Assembly: GCA_021786845.1 (NCBI GenBank)
Contig: JAJYMO010000097.1
Coordinates: 1-64,000, forward strand
Direction: 5' to 3'
Origin: Pseudomonadota bacterium
Lineage (GTDB): Bacteria; Pseudomonadota; Gammaproteobacteria; Burkholderiales; Sulfuriferulaceae
Length of the DNA stretch: 64,000 nucleotides
Shown: in pieces, positions 44,401 through 56,293 of the stretch
Layout: each line of letters starts with the position of its first letter
How positions within the stretch are numbered: the stretch's first letter is position 1
The notes under the pieces: model-generated
Seen by the model: the letters and a program-made list of their open reading frames with translations, nothing else
Told to the model about the DNA's origin: nothing
Database searches by the model: none
Position numbers and translations under genes: made by a program

Positions 44401-45411
44401 ATGGCAGAATCTTCTTATCTTGCGCCTGCATGGTTACCTGGCGGTCATCTGCAAACCTTATATCCCTATTTTTTTTCACCCAAACCATCACTTCCTTACC
44501 GTCGCGAACGCTGGGAATTGCCTGATGGGGATTTTTTGGACGCGGACTGGATAGAAGGCAGCCCCAGTGCGCCGCTGCTGGTATTGTTTCATGGTTTGGA
44601 GGGTAACGCGCAAGGGCACTATGCACTTGCCCTCATGCAACAGATAAAAAAACTTGGCTGGGGTGGCGTGGTCGTGCATTTTCGTGGCTGTTCCGGTACG
44701 CCAAACCGGCTCGCGCGCGCCTACTTCGCTGGCGACAGCGCGGAGATTGGCTGGGTATTAAACAGATTGCGCGCGCAACATTCAGGCAATTTATATGCGG
44801 TGGGATATTCACTGGGCGGCAATGCATTATTGCGCTGGCTCGGTGAACAAGGCACGCATGCAGCCACAGTCCTCGATGCGGCAGTAGCGGTGTCGGCACC
44901 CCTGGACTTAACGGCCGCAGGTCATACCCTTGATCAGGGGATCAACCGTCTGCTGTATGTGCGCCACTTTTTACGCAGCCTCAAACATAAAGCGCGCCTT
45001 AAAGCCAGGCGCTACCCCAATTTATTCAATGCACAGGCCGTCAAGCGAGCCAGCACGCTGTGGCAATTTGATCACCACTACACTGCCCCGTTACACGGTT
45101 ACCGCAGTGCGAACGATTACTGGACCCGCGCCGCAAGCTTACCTGTACTCCAATACATCGCCGTCCCCACATTGCTTATCAATGCCAGAAATGATCCTTT
45201 TTTACCGGGCCATACCTTACCGGAGACCAACCAGGTCTCAAGCAGTGTCACGCTGGATTTTCCTGCCCAGGGTGGGCATGTCGGGTTCGTTTCCGGGCAT
45301 TATCCGGGGCATGTGCAATGGCTGCCAACCCGTATCGTGACGTTTCTTGCTCAATCGGAAAATCGGCTTAAACAGCAAAAACCAGCCGCAACATTTCCCA
45401 TTGTCCGGTAA
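44401..45411 (+). CDS. YheT-like alpha/beta hydrolase
   Basis: LPGGHLQTLYPYFF; LFHGLEGNAQGHYALALMQQ; FRGCSG; GYSLGGNALLRWLGEQG. Confidence 0.93.
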   Translation: MAESSYLAPAWLPGGHLQTLYPYFFSPKPSLPYRRERWELPDGDFLDADWIEGSPSAPLLVLFHGLEGNAQGHYALALMQQIKKLGWGGVVVHFRGCSGTPNRLARAYFAGDSAEIGWVLNRLRAQHSGNLYAVGYSLGGNALLRWLGEQGTHAATVLDAAVAVSAPLDLTAAGHTLDQGINRLLYVRHFLRSLKHKARLKARRYPNLFNAQAVKRASTLWQFDHHYTAPLHGYRSANDYWTRAASLPVLQYIAVPTLLINARNDPFLPGHTLPETNQVSSSVTLDFPAQGGHVGFVSGHYPGHVQWLPTRIVTFLAQSENRLKQQKPAATFPIVR

Positions 45412-45940
45412 AATCCGCTGTAGGCATGCGTTTGAAACCACTTTTGGCGAACAGTTGCCAACGACCGATGACCACACACAGTAAAAGATTCGCCGCCAAT
45501 GCCGCATCAGCACGGGTTTCAAGCTGTGCGGCCGCTATGCGCAACGATTGACGCAGGCTGGCTTCAATGCGGTCCAGCAACTGATTGATGCGTGCCTGCA
45601 GCCGCTCATTTTCATTCACCAATGCTTCGCCAATCAGCACGCGTGCCATGCCGGGATTTTTTTCCGCAAAACCCAACAACATTTTGATCATCGCTTCCAG
45701 TTGCGCCGAACCGCTGTCCTGGGTAGTGGTAATCCGGTTGATTAAACCAAAAATAGATTGTTCAATAAATCCGATCAAGCCCTCGTACATTTGCGCTTTG
45801 CTCGCAAAATGACGGTAAAGTGCAGCTTCTGAAAGATTTAAGTGGGCGGCTAACGCTGCAGTGGTCACTTTTTCAGCCGTGGGGGTTTGTAACATTTCGG
45901 CCAACGCCTGCAAAATTTGCAGCTTTCTTTCTCCTGCCAT
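45368..45940 (-). CDS. slmA: Nucleoid occlusion factor SlmA-like TetR-family protein
   Basis: ILQALAEMLQTPTAEKVTTAALAAHLNLSEAALYRHFASKAQMYEGLIGFIEQSIF. Confidence 0.88.
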   Translation of the reverse strand: MAGERKLQILQALAEMLQTPTAEKVTTAALAAHLNLSEAALYRHFASKAQMYEGLIGFIEQSIFGLINRITTTQDSGSAQLEAMIKMLLGFAEKNPGMARVLIGEALVNENERLQARINQLLDRIEASLRQSLRIAAAQLETRADAALAANLLLCVVIGRWQLFAKSGFKRMPTADFTGQWEMLRLVFAV

Positions 45941-46002
45941 TGTTCATCTCCCGATTTTAATGAGACCCTGCACGATGTAGCCGGTGCAGCCATCGTGTTT
46001 TA

Positions 46003-46050
46003 AGGGCCCGTAAATGAATAACAAGTCCATGTTATTCATTTACGGGCCCC
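46003..46050. repeat. MITE-like palindrome, copy 1 (two terminal repeats nearly back to back)
   Basis: GGGCCCGTAAATGAATAACA-AGTCCA-TGTTATTCATTTACGGGCCC, 20-bp perfect arms; AAGTCCATGTTATTCATTTACG is also at 59879-59900. Confidence 0.8.
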
Positions 46051-46087
46051 AAGTATGAAATTCAGCAGCGATCAATATAAATTGATC

Positions 46088-47626
46088 TCAAATTTGTGGA
46101 TGCGCCCGTTCAAAAGTCAGGTGCAGCGCATTCAGCGCATCCAGGTAGGCGATGGCTGAAGCAACCACAATATCGGTGTCTGCGCCCTGTCCGTTCACGA
46201 TGCGGCCTGCCTTGGTTAATCGAACGGTCACTTCCCCTTGCGCATCAGTACCTGTGGTGATGCTGTTCACCGAATACAATACCAGTTCTGTTTGACTGTC
46301 GGCCAATTGTTCTATGGCTTTAAAGGTCGCGTCCACAGGACCGCTGCCTTCAGCGCAAGCAGATTTTTCTTCACCATGGACCGTAATCACCATGCAAGCA
46401 CGTGGAATTTCGCCGGTTTCAGAGCACACTTTCAGTGACACCAGTTTATATGCTTCTGGCAGACCATCAAAATTCTCATCGCTAACCAGCGCATGCAAAT
46501 CCTGGTCGAAAATTTCATGCTTCTTGTCAGCCAAAGTCTTGAAGCGCACAAATGCAGCATTCACCGCTTCTTCCGAAGCCAATTCTATCCCCAGCTCGGT
46601 CAAGCGGGTACGAAACGCATTGCGCCCCGAATGTTTGCCGAGCACCATTTTGTTCGCACTCCAACCCACATCTTCTGCGCGCATAATTTCATAGGTTTCA
46701 CGATGTTTCAGCACACCATCCTGATGGATACCCGACTCATGCGCAAAGGCATTGATGCCAACGATCGCCTTGTTGGGCTGCACGGCGAATCCGGTAATGC
46801 TTGCCACCAAACGTGAAGCGGGTACGATTTGGGTGGCATCAATGCGCGTCGTACAACCGAACACATCTGCGCGCGTGCGCACTGCCATGACCACTTCTTC
46901 CAAAGCTGCATTACCTGCGCGTTCGCCCAGGCCATTAATCGTACATTCCACTTGACGTGCCCCATTGAGCACCGCTGAAATCGAGTTTGCGACAGCCAGA
47001 CCCAGATCATTGTGACAATGCACCGAAAAAATCGCTTTATCAGCATTCGGGATACGTTCGCGCAAGGTGCGAATCAGCGCGCCAAACTGGTCTGGCAGGC
47101 TGTAACCCACGGTATCGGGAATATTCAGCGTGCGTGCGCCAGCATTGATCACGGCTTCCAGTACCCGGCATAAAAAATCCGGATCGGAACGCCCTGCGTC
47201 CTCGGGTGAAAACTCCACATCATCGGTATAACGCCGCGCCCATTGAACGGCCTTGACGGCCTGCTCAATCACCTGTTCAGGGCTCATGCGCAGCTTTTTT
47301 TCCATGTGAATGGCACTGGTGGCAATGAAAGTATGAATACGCGAGGAGCTTGCACTGCGCAAGGCTTCTCCGGCACGGTCTATATCGCGCTCCAATGCGC
47401 GTGCCAAGCCGCACACCGTGCTGTTTCGTACCGCATTAGCCACCGCACGTACGGCTTCAAAGTCACCCTCAGATGCGGCAGGAAAACCAGCCTCAATCAC
47501 ATCCACGCGCATTTTCTCAAGCTGTCGGGCAATCCGCACTTTTTCTTCGCGCGTCATGGAGGCACCCGGACTTTGTTCACCATCACGCAGAGTGGTGTCA
47601 AAAATAATTAAATGTTCAGGATTCAT
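46088..47626 (-). CDS. leuA: 2-isopropylmalate synthase
   Basis: [69 protein letters not shown]. Confidence 0.98.
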   Translation of the reverse strand: MNPEHLIIFDTTLRDGEQSPGASMTREEKVRIARQLEKMRVDVIEAGFPAASEGDFEAVRAVANAVRNSTVCGLARALERDIDRAGEALRSASSSRIHTFIATSAIHMEKKLRMSPEQVIEQAVKAVQWARRYTDDVEFSPEDAGRSDPDFLCRVLEAVINAGARTLNIPDTVGYSLPDQFGALIRTLRERIPNADKAIFSVHCHNDLGLAVANSISAVLNGARQVECTINGLGERAGNAALEEVVMAVRTRADVFGCTTRIDATQIVPASRLVASITGFAVQPNKAIVGINAFAHESGIHQDGVLKHRETYEIMRAEDVGWSANKMVLGKHSGRNAFRTRLTELGIELASEEAVNAAFVRFKTLADKKHEIFDQDLHALVSDENFDGLPEAYKLVSLKVCSETGEIPRACMVITVHGEEKSACAEGSGPVDATFKAIEQLADSQTELVLYSVNSITTGTDAQGEVTVRLTKAGRIVNGQGADTDIVVASAIAYLDALNALHLTFERAHPQI

Positions 47627-47658
47627 CGAGAGCCTCTGTCATTTTCAAGCCTTGCCGG

Positions 47659-48435
47659 TCAAGATTTCGATTCATTCGCTTGCAGATTTCGTTTGCGTTG
47701 TAACACGCGCCATGTCCCCATCACATAACCTGATAAAGCGTACACCACCACCACGGTAAACAGCATTTCGGGTGGGCTGTAGGCAATCAGTACAAAACTC
47801 ATGGCAATCAAAAACACCACCATAAAGGGCACACTGCGTCGCAGGTTGATGTCTTTACCACTGTAATAGCGGATATTGCTGACCATGGTCAATCCGGCGA
47901 ACAAGGTCACCACGAACACTAACCAACGCACATGATCGCCGGTAATGCCATATTCATTCAGCACCCACACCAGTCCCGCAATCAATGCGGCAGCAGCTGG
48001 ACTGGGCAACCCTTGAAAATAACGTTTATCGACCACTTCAAGTTGAGTATTAAATCGCGCCAAACGCAATGCTGCGCCCACGCAATACACAAACGCAGCC
48101 ACCCAACCCAGCTTGCCCAAACCCTTGAGTGCCCAGACATAGGCGACCAGGGCTGGTGCCACGCCGAAAGACACCATATCAGACAAAGAATCGTATTCCG
48201 CACCAAAAGCACTTTGCGTGTGGGTCAAACGTGCGACGCGACCATCCAGACCATCTAAGATGATCGCCACAAAAATCGCCACCGCCGCCAACTCAAAGCG
48301 ACCATTCATCGCTTGCACAATGGCAAAAAAACCACCGAATAACGCAGCTGAAGTAAACAGATTCGGAAGCAAATAAATACCTCTGCGCTGTGGGCCGCGC
48401 AAGGAAACTATTTTAGGATGAAAAGGTTCTGGCAT
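47659..48435 (-). CDS. pssA: CDP-diacylglycerol-serine O-phosphatidyltransferase
   Basis: YLLPNLFTSAALFGGF; DGLDGRVARLTHTQSAFGAEYDSLSDMVSFGVAPA. Confidence 0.96.
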   Translation of the reverse strand: MPEPFHPKIVSLRGPQRRGIYLLPNLFTSAALFGGFFAIVQAMNGRFELAAVAIFVAIILDGLDGRVARLTHTQSAFGAEYDSLSDMVSFGVAPALVAYVWALKGLGKLGWVAAFVYCVGAALRLARFNTQLEVVDKRYFQGLPSPAAAALIAGLVWVLNEYGITGDHVRWLVFVVTLFAGLTMVSNIRYYSGKDINLRRSVPFMVVFLIAMSFVLIAYSPPEMLFTVVVVYALSGYVMGTWRVLQRKRNLQANESKS

Positions 48436-48516
48436 GAATGGATAAACCTAAAAACAGCGGGGTAAAATTACGAAAATGCTGCCCAAAGGCGCAGACATCG
48501 AAACACCATCACACCT

Positions 48517-48652
48517 GGCGTGAAACTCGCACAGGGAGACTTCGTTTTGTCCGGCTCTCCCCTGGGGGGAGAGCGCAAGGAGTGAGTGAAAACGGGCATG
48601 GCGACTGTGCTGTTTCATGATTCGGGGCGGCAATTTGTCATGTCCGTTGGTT
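48517..48652 (-). repeat. Dispersed intergenic repeat, copy C
   Basis: Reverse complement ACCAACGGACATGACAAATTGCCGCCCCGAATCATGAAACAGCACAGTCGCCATGCCCG...GAGTTTCACGCC matches copy B. Confidence 0.85.
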
Positions 48653-48679
48653 CGGTGATCTGTGCCAGCAACAGGTTGA

Positions 48680-49726
<1,047 letters not shown>

Positions 49727-49764
49727 TTAAAAAATTTTTTACCATGCAGCGATGGTCCCAACGG

Positions 49765-50256
49765 CTAGAGTTTAAGAATGCGTTCACCACGCCCTATCCC
49801 TGAGGCACCTGTGCGCACCGTTTCCAAAATCGCCACGGGATCAATCGCCTCGATAAATGCATCGAGTTTGCTGCCAGGTCCGGTGACTTCTATCGTATAG
49901 GTTCTTTCCGTCACATCGATGATGTTGCCACGAAAAATGTCGGCCATGCGTTTCATTTCTTCACGGTCTTTACCGAAAGCGCGTACTTTGACCAACATCA
50001 ATTCACGCTCAATGTGGGAGCCTTCGGACAAATCCAGTACTTTCACCACGTCAATCAGTTTATTCAGTTGCTTGACAATCTGTTCAATCACTTCTTCAGA
50101 TCCGCTGGTGACAATCGTCATGCGCGACAATGTGGCGTCTTCGGTAGGTGCCACCGTCAATGATTCGATATTATAACCGCGTGCCGAGAACAAACCCGCG
50201 ACACGTGACAAGGCACCCGATTCGTTTTCCATTAACAAAGAAATAATATGGCGCAT
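49765..50256 (-). CDS. ilvN: Acetolactate synthase small subunit
   Basis: MRHIISLLMENESGALSRVAGLFSARGYNIESLTVAPTEDATLSRMTIV. Confidence 0.97.
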   Translation of the reverse strand: MRHIISLLMENESGALSRVAGLFSARGYNIESLTVAPTEDATLSRMTIVTSGSEEVIEQIVKQLNKLIDVVKVLDLSEGSHIERELMLVKVRAFGKDREEMKRMADIFRGNIIDVTERTYTIEVTGPGSKLDAFIEAIDPVAILETVRTGASGIGRGERILKL

Positions 50257-51975
50257 TTAAAGTTCCTCCGCCAGAATCATTTCGGAAATGCCTGCACCAT
50301 TCGGCACCATCGGGAACACATTTTCCGTCTGATCGGTGATGAAGTCCATAAATACCAAACGATCTTTCAGTGCAAAAGCTTCGCGCAATGCGCCTTCCAC
50401 ATCGCCAGGATGTTCAATTTTCATGCCAACATGACCGTAAGCCTCCGCAAGCTTAACAAAATCCGGCAGGGAATCCATGTAAGATTCAGCATACCGGTTG
50501 CCATAGAAGAATTCCTGCCATTGGCGCACCATGCCCATATAACGGTTGTTCAGATTAACCACCTTAATGGGTGCATGGTATTGAAGACAGGTGGACAGCT
50601 CTTGTATACACATTTGTATACTGGACTCGCCCGTCACACAAGCCACTTGCTTGCCTGGATGTGCCAATTGCACGCCCAAAGCGGCAGGCAAACCAAAACC
50701 CATGGTGCCCAATCCGCCAGAAGTAATCCAGCGACGAGGCTGATCAAATTTGTAAAATTGCGCTGCCCACATCTGGTGCTGGCCGACATCCGTGGTGACG
50801 TAGGCGTCGCCCTGGGTCACGTTCCACAACTGTTCCACCACATACTGCGGTTTGATCACAGCGCTTTCACGGTCAAACTTCAGGCAATCCCGCGCACGCC
50901 ATGCCTCTATCTGCGTCCACCAGGCAGCTAGGGCAACCGCGTTTTTGCCACCCTGGCCTGCTTTAATCAACTTGATCATCTCGTCCAGTACTGCCGCGAC
51001 ATCGCCCACGATAGGCACGTCCACCTTGACCCGTTTGGCAATTGACGAAGGATCAATGTCAATGTGGATGATACGCCGCGACTCACGGGCAAAATGCTCG
51101 GTAGAACCGATCACCCTGTCATCAAAACGCGCACCCACAGCGAGCAACACATCGCAATGTTGCATGGCCATATTGGCTTCATACGTACCGTGCATGCCCA
51201 ACATGCCCACAAATTGGCGATCAGTCGCCGGATAGGCGCCCAGCCCCATCAAGGTGTTGGTGCAGGGATGGTTCAATAAACGCACCAGTTCAACCAGTTG
51301 GCGCGAGGCATTGCTCAGTATCACACCGCCGCCGCTATAAATCATTGGACGTTCAGCGTCCAGCAGCATTTGCGCTGCTTTTTTGATTTGTCCGCTGTGT
51401 CCCTTGCTCACTGCACTGTAAGAGCGCATGGTCACCGTTTCAGGATAAGCGTAAACAGCCAGGTGCGCGGTGACATCCTTGGGGATGTCGACCAGCACCG
51501 GCCCCGGTCTGCCGGTCGATGCAATATAAAACGCTTTTTTGAGGGTCAGTGCCAAATTTTTGACATCCTTCACCAAAAAATTGTGCTTCACGCAAGGACG
51601 CGTGATCCCTACGGCGTCCACTTCCTGAAAAGCATCCTGTCCTATCGCCGGCGTAGAGACCTGTCCGCTGATAATCACCAGGGGTATCGAATCCATATAT
51701 GCCGTTGCAATGCCGGTGACCGCATTGGTTAAACCTGGTCCGGAAGTGACCAGTGCCACCCCCACTTTACCTGTAGAGCGCGCATAGCCATCTGCTGCGT
51801 GCACGGCAGCTTGCTCGTGCCGCACTAAAATATGTTTAAAACCATCCTGTTTGAATATCGCATCATAGATATTCAATACAGCGCCACCAGGGTAGCCGAA
51901 CACCAGTTCAACCCCCTCATCCATCAGGCAGCGTACCATTATTTCTGCGCCTGTCATTTCCATCCCTGTCGCCAA
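50257..51975 (-). CDS. ilvB: Acetolactate synthase large subunit
   Basis: [63 protein letters not shown]. Confidence 0.97.
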   Translation of the reverse strand: MATGMEMTGAEIMVRCLMDEGVELVFGYPGGAVLNIYDAIFKQDGFKHILVRHEQAAVHAADGYARSTGKVGVALVTSGPGLTNAVTGIATAYMDSIPLVIISGQVSTPAIGQDAFQEVDAVGITRPCVKHNFLVKDVKNLALTLKKAFYIASTGRPGPVLVDIPKDVTAHLAVYAYPETVTMRSYSAVSKGHSGQIKKAAQMLLDAERPMIYSGGGVILSNASRQLVELVRLLNHPCTNTLMGLGAYPATDRQFVGMLGMHGTYEANMAMQHCDVLLAVGARFDDRVIGSTEHFARESRRIIHIDIDPSSIAKRVKVDVPIVGDVAAVLDEMIKLIKAGQGGKNAVALAAWWTQIEAWRARDCLKFDRESAVIKPQYVVEQLWNVTQGDAYVTTDVGQHQMWAAQFYKFDQPRRWITSGGLGTMGFGLPAALGVQLAHPGKQVACVTGESSIQMCIQELSTCLQYHAPIKVVNLNNRYMGMVRQWQEFFYGNRYAESYMDSLPDFVKLAEAYGHVGMKIEHPGDVEGALREAFALKDRLVFMDFITDQTENVFPMVPNGAGISEMILAEEL

Positions 51976-52130
51976 CCCATTTAATCAGAAGAACCTTGGA
52001 TAATAAAGCTAAACCCGCTTCAGGTCAAAAAATATCCACCACAACTTCACCAGGATATTGGGGAAATCGCCCCATCCCCCAATTTTATATTGTTTTATAT
52101 GGAAACATTCACGCAAATTCCGGGTCAATG

Positions 52131-52219
52131 CCATGCCCGTTTCCCCTCATTCCTTGCCCCCTCTCCCCTCAAGGGAGAGCCGGCCGAAGTCTCGCTTCGC
52201 GAGTTTCATGCTAATGCGC
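52131..52219 (+). repeat. Dispersed intergenic repeat, copy D (left part missing)
   Basis: GCCATGCCCGTTTCCCCTCATTCCTTG...CTCCCCTCAAGGGAGAGCCGG.CGAAGTCTCGCTTCGCGAGTTTCATGCTAATGCG; right end overlaps the polA stop region. Confidence 0.75.
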
Positions 52220-54913
52220 GGCATCCCAATTTGCCCCCACCCCAAAACTCACCTTAAGCGGAACACGCAAGTTTGCAACATGACACATCAATTCAGGCAG
52301 CTTGTTTCTGACCGTCTCCAGCTCCGCCTCATGCACTTCCAGCACCAATTCATCATGCACTTGCATAATCAGGCGGCTACGCAAGTTATCCTGTATCAGC
52401 CAGTTTGCACAAGCGACCATGGCCAATTTAATCAAATCGGCCGCAGTACCCTGCATCGGCGCATTAATGGCGGCACGTTCAGCCGCATCACGACGCTGAC
52501 GGTTCGGGCTGTTAATTTCCGGTAGCCACAAACGGCGTCCAAACACCGTCTTCACATACCCCTGTTGCCGCGCGAGTTCACGGGTACTTTGCATATAGGC
52601 TGCCACCCCGGGATAACGGGAAAAGTAGCGGTCGATATAAGCTTGGGCGGCATTCCGCTCCAACCCAAGTGCTCTGGCCAACCCAAAAGCCGACATACCG
52701 TAAATCAAGCCAAAATTGATGGTTTTGGCAACCCGCCGCTGGTCGGACATTACCTCGCTCGCCGCGATACCGAAAATTTCAGCGGCAGTGGCGCTGTGCA
52801 CATCTTGATCCTCGGCAAACGCCCGCAACAAGTTTTCATCGCCCGACAGATGCGCCATGATGCGCAATTCAATCTGCGAATAATCCAGAGAGACCAATAC
52901 ATAGCCCGGTGCAGCAATGAATGCTTCCCTGATCCGTCGTCCCTGAGCCGTTTTAACCGGGATATTCTGCAGATTGGGTTCGACACTGGACAACCGCCCA
53001 GTTACCGCCACGGCTTGTGAATAACTGGTGTGCACCCGTCCGGTGTGCGGATTAAGCATTTTTGGCAATTTGTCGGTGTAAGTGGATTTTAATTTCGCCA
53101 AACCCCGGTATTCAAGCAACACCTTGGGCAAAGGGTAGTCCTCGGCCAGTGTCGCCAGCACTTCTTCATCAGTGGACGGTACACCGCTCGCGGTTTTTTT
53201 AACCACGGGCAATTTAAGTTGATCAAATAAAATAGCCTGGATTTGCTTGGGTGAGTTGAGGTTGAATGGCTGTCCCGCCAAAGCCATCGCCTGCTGCTCA
53301 AGTTCATGTAAAGATTTAGCCAACTCATTGCTTTGCGCCTGCAATTTAATGCAATCTATCAATACGCCAGTGCGTTCCATCTGCCACAGCACCGGCAGCA
53401 AAGGAATTTCTATTTGATGATAAACAAACGTTAAACCTTTATCTTGCATCAATTGCGGATACAATTTTTGATGCAATTGCAAAGTGATGTCGGCATCTTC
53501 AGCCGCATATACCGCCGCACGGGCAATTTCCACCTGGTCGAAGCCAATCTGTGTCGCGCCCTTCCCGGTGACGTCTTCATACGAAATGACCGGCACCCCT
53601 AAATGACGGGCAGCCAAACTGTCCATATTGCGTGGCAAATGGGATTCCAGCAAATAAGCCTGCAACAGGGTGTCGTGCATCACCCCACGCAAGGTAATCC
53701 CATGGTTAGCCAGAATATGCATGTCAAATTTCAGGTTCTGCCCCACTTTGGCCCGCGCACCGTCCTCCAGCCAGTGCTTGAGTTGTGCCAATGCCGCGCT
53801 TCTGTCCATCTGTTGACCCATATCGGGCCCGCGATGCGCCAGAGGCAAATACGCTGCGCGATGGGGTTCCACTGCAAAAGACATGCCCACCAGCACGGAA
53901 TGCATGGGTTCAAGACCGGTGGTTTCAGTGTCCAGACTCACCAGGTCGGCATGAGAAATTTCTTCCAGATAAGCGTCCAAATCGGTCAACGCGGTCAACA
54001 CGCGGTAGTGTTTTTCAGACGATACGGGTTGCGCAGTGTGCGAACCCTTCCCCAAACCATGGTCAACAGCCTGCACTTCACGCAGCCATGTCCTGAATTG
54101 AAAACGCTCAAACAACTGCACCAAAGCAGGCACATCACGCGGACGCATGGCAAGACTTTCAATCGTCACATCCAGCGACAGGTCGGTGCGTATCGTAATT
54201 AACTTGCGCGCCATGGGCAGCCAGTCCAGTGCCGTGCGCAAATTATCACCCACTGCACCGGTGATTTCATTGGCATGGTCCATGATCGCATCGAGACAGC
54301 CGTATTGCGCAATCCATTTCACGGCGGTTTTCGGCCCCACTTTGGCGACGCCGGGCACATTGTCCACCGCATCCCCCACCAGGCTTAAATAATCGACGAT
54401 GCGCTCTGGCGGCACGCCAAATTTCGCCTGTACACTCGCCTCATCCAGTTTTTCTGCGGTCATGGTATTCACCAGGCTGACATGCGCATCCACCAATTGC
54501 GCCATGTCCTTGTCGCCAGTTGAAATGACGGTTGCAATACCTGACGCACCGGCCTGTTTGGCCAAAGTGCCGATCACATCATCGGCTTCCACGCCTTCTA
54601 CACTCAACAGGGGCCAGCCTAAAGCACGTATTGCCTCCAGCAAGGGGGCAATCTGGCAAGCCAAATCGGCCGGCATGGCGGGACGATTGGCTTTGTAATC
54701 CGGATACCATTCATCACGAAATGTTTTTCCTTTTGCATCAAACACACACGCGCTATAATCAGCAGAGATGTCCATTTGCAGACGTCGCAGCATATTCAGC
54801 ACCCCAAAAATCGCGTTCACTGGCTCGCCAGCGGGGCTGCGCATATCAGGTAAGGCATGAAACGCGCGATATAAATAGGACGAACCATCCACTAACAGTA
54901 AAGTTTTACTCAC
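52211..54913 (-). CDS. polA: DNA polymerase I
   Basis: LLLVDGSSYLYRAFHALP; SLDYSQIELRIMAHLSGD; RRVAKTINFGLIYGMSAFGLA; MQVHDELVLEV; GTG start inferred. Confidence 0.98.
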   Translation of the reverse strand: MSKTLLLVDGSSYLYRAFHALPDMRSPAGEPVNAIFGVLNMLRRLQMDISADYSACVFDAKGKTFRDEWYPDYKANRPAMPADLACQIAPLLEAIRALGWPLLSVEGVEADDVIGTLAKQAGASGIATVISTGDKDMAQLVDAHVSLVNTMTAEKLDEASVQAKFGVPPERIVDYLSLVGDAVDNVPGVAKVGPKTAVKWIAQYGCLDAIMDHANEITGAVGDNLRTALDWLPMARKLITIRTDLSLDVTIESLAMRPRDVPALVQLFERFQFRTWLREVQAVDHGLGKGSHTAQPVSSEKHYRVLTALTDLDAYLEEISHADLVSLDTETTGLEPMHSVLVGMSFAVEPHRAAYLPLAHRGPDMGQQMDRSAALAQLKHWLEDGARAKVGQNLKFDMHILANHGITLRGVMHDTLLQAYLLESHLPRNMDSLAARHLGVPVISYEDVTGKGATQIGFDQVEIARAAVYAAEDADITLQLHQKLYPQLMQDKGLTFVYHQIEIPLLPVLWQMERTGVLIDCIKLQAQSNELAKSLHELEQQAMALAGQPFNLNSPKQIQAILFDQLKLPVVKKTASGVPSTDEEVLATLAEDYPLPKVLLEYRGLAKLKSTYTDKLPKMLNPHTGRVHTSYSQAVAVTGRLSSVEPNLQNIPVKTAQGRRIREAFIAAPGYVLVSLDYSQIELRIMAHLSGDENLLRAFAEDQDVHSATAAEIFGIAASEVMSDQRRVAKTINFGLIYGMSAFGLARALGLERNAAQAYIDRYFSRYPGVAAYMQSTRELARQQGYVKTVFGRRLWLPEINSPNRQRRDAAERAAINAPMQGTAADLIKLAMVACANWLIQDNLRSRLIMQVHDELVLEVHEAELETVRNKLPELMCHVANLRVPLKVSFGVGANWDAAH

Positions 54914-54930
54914 CCATAAACCCTCAATAA

Positions 54931-55662
54931 ATGATGCCAATCGAAAAACTACCCCAACTGATCGATGAAGAAGAAACGCTCCACGCCCGATACAATGCCC
55001 GGGAATCGTGGCGCATGTTCGAGATTATGTCAGAATTTGTCTCGGCTACTGAACGTTTGGCGAATATCCGTCCGGCAGTGAGCATTTTCGGCAGCGCCCG
55101 TACACCACCCGAACACCCTTATTACCAACTGGCAGAACGCATTGCACGCCAACTTTCCGATGCGGGCTTCTCTGTCATTTCAGGCGGCGGGCCAGGCATT
55201 ATGGAAGCAGCCAACAAAGGCGCCTATTTTGGCACATCACCGAGCGTTGGTCTCAATATTCAATTGCCGCACGAGCAACACGACAACCCCTACCAAAATA
55301 TTTCACAAACTTTTTCGCATTTTTTCGTACGTAAAGTCATGTTTGTAAAATTTGCCTCAGCGTATGTGGTGATGCCCGGCGGATTCGGCACACTGGACGA
55401 ACTGATGGAAGCACTCACCCTGGTGCAAACCGGAAAAACCCGCAAAATACCCATCATCCTGGTTAAACGTGCTTATTGGCAAGGCATGCTGGACTGGTTT
55501 CAAACTACGCTGGTTACGGAAAAACTGATTCACCCTGAAGACATGAACCTGATTACAGTCATCGATGAACCTGAGGAAGTGGTGAGTGCGATTTTCGATC
55601 ACTATGAGAAACAAGGCTTTGAACCCACTGCACATGAGAGGGAAATTCAGTTGTATTTATAA
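54931..55662 (+). CDS. LOG-family (TIGR00730-type) Rossmann-fold protein
   Basis: VSIFGSARTPPEHPYYQLAERIARQLSDAGFSVISGGGPGIMEAANKGA; VVMPGGFGTLDELMEALTLVQTGK. Confidence 0.94.
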   Translation: MMPIEKLPQLIDEEETLHARYNARESWRMFEIMSEFVSATERLANIRPAVSIFGSARTPPEHPYYQLAERIARQLSDAGFSVISGGGPGIMEAANKGAYFGTSPSVGLNIQLPHEQHDNPYQNISQTFSHFFVRKVMFVKFASAYVVMPGGFGTLDELMEALTLVQTGKTRKIPIILVKRAYWQGMLDWFQTTLVTEKLIHPEDMNLITVIDEPEEVVSAIFDHYEKQGFEPTAHEREIQLYL

Positions 55663-55791
55663 TCAATACACGCATTCTTTCATTTCTGGTCATTTCACTC
55701 ACGCCCCAAAAGCGGTAATACTTCAAAACGTGGATGAATTAAACTGCAATACAGGTTAGAATAACGCCTTATCGAACATCGGGAATCTATC

Positions 55792-56256
55792 ATGCGTTCA
55801 GCTTTTTTGACTTTGCTGCTGCTCTTGCCTTTATATGTCTCTGCGGCAGATGAGAACGCTGCAAAAGCAGCCAATTCGTCTAACGCCACGGATGCAAACA
55901 ATTCCTCTGCCGATGCAGATATTCCACCGCCCCCCATCAGGGATACAGTGATGAAAGCATCCAATTCATCTAATGCTACGGATGCGGCCAATTCTTCGTC
56001 CAACGCAGATATTCCACCCCCCCCTGCCTTGACGAATAACCCGGCCGACACACCGCCAAAAATCACGATTAAGCACAAAGGCTCGAGCAGAATCGAGGAA
56101 TACCGGATGAATGGGCGTCTGTATATGATTCGCATCATACCCGCTGAAGGAAAACCTTATTATCTGGTTGATCCAAAAGGCGACGGCCAATTCGTACGTC
56201 AAGACATCATGAATGGCGGCTTACGTCCGCCGATGTGGGTGTTACACCAGTGGTAA
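55792..56256 (+). CDS. DUF2782-like exported protein with two 30-aa internal repeats
   Basis: Signal peptide; AANSSNATDANNSSADADIPPPP and ASNSSNATDAANSSSNADIPPPP; C-terminal EEYRMNGRLYMIRIIPAEGKPYYLVDPKGDGQF. Confidence 0.85.
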   Translation: MRSAFLTLLLLLPLYVSAADENAAKAANSSNATDANNSSADADIPPPPIRDTVMKASNSSNATDAANSSSNADIPPPPALTNNPADTPPKITIKHKGSSRIEEYRMNGRLYMIRIIPAEGKPYYLVDPKGDGQFVRQDIMNGGLRPPMWVLHQW

Positions 56257-56293
56257 TCCTCCATATCAACACTGTGCATGTGGCGGTATAGCA

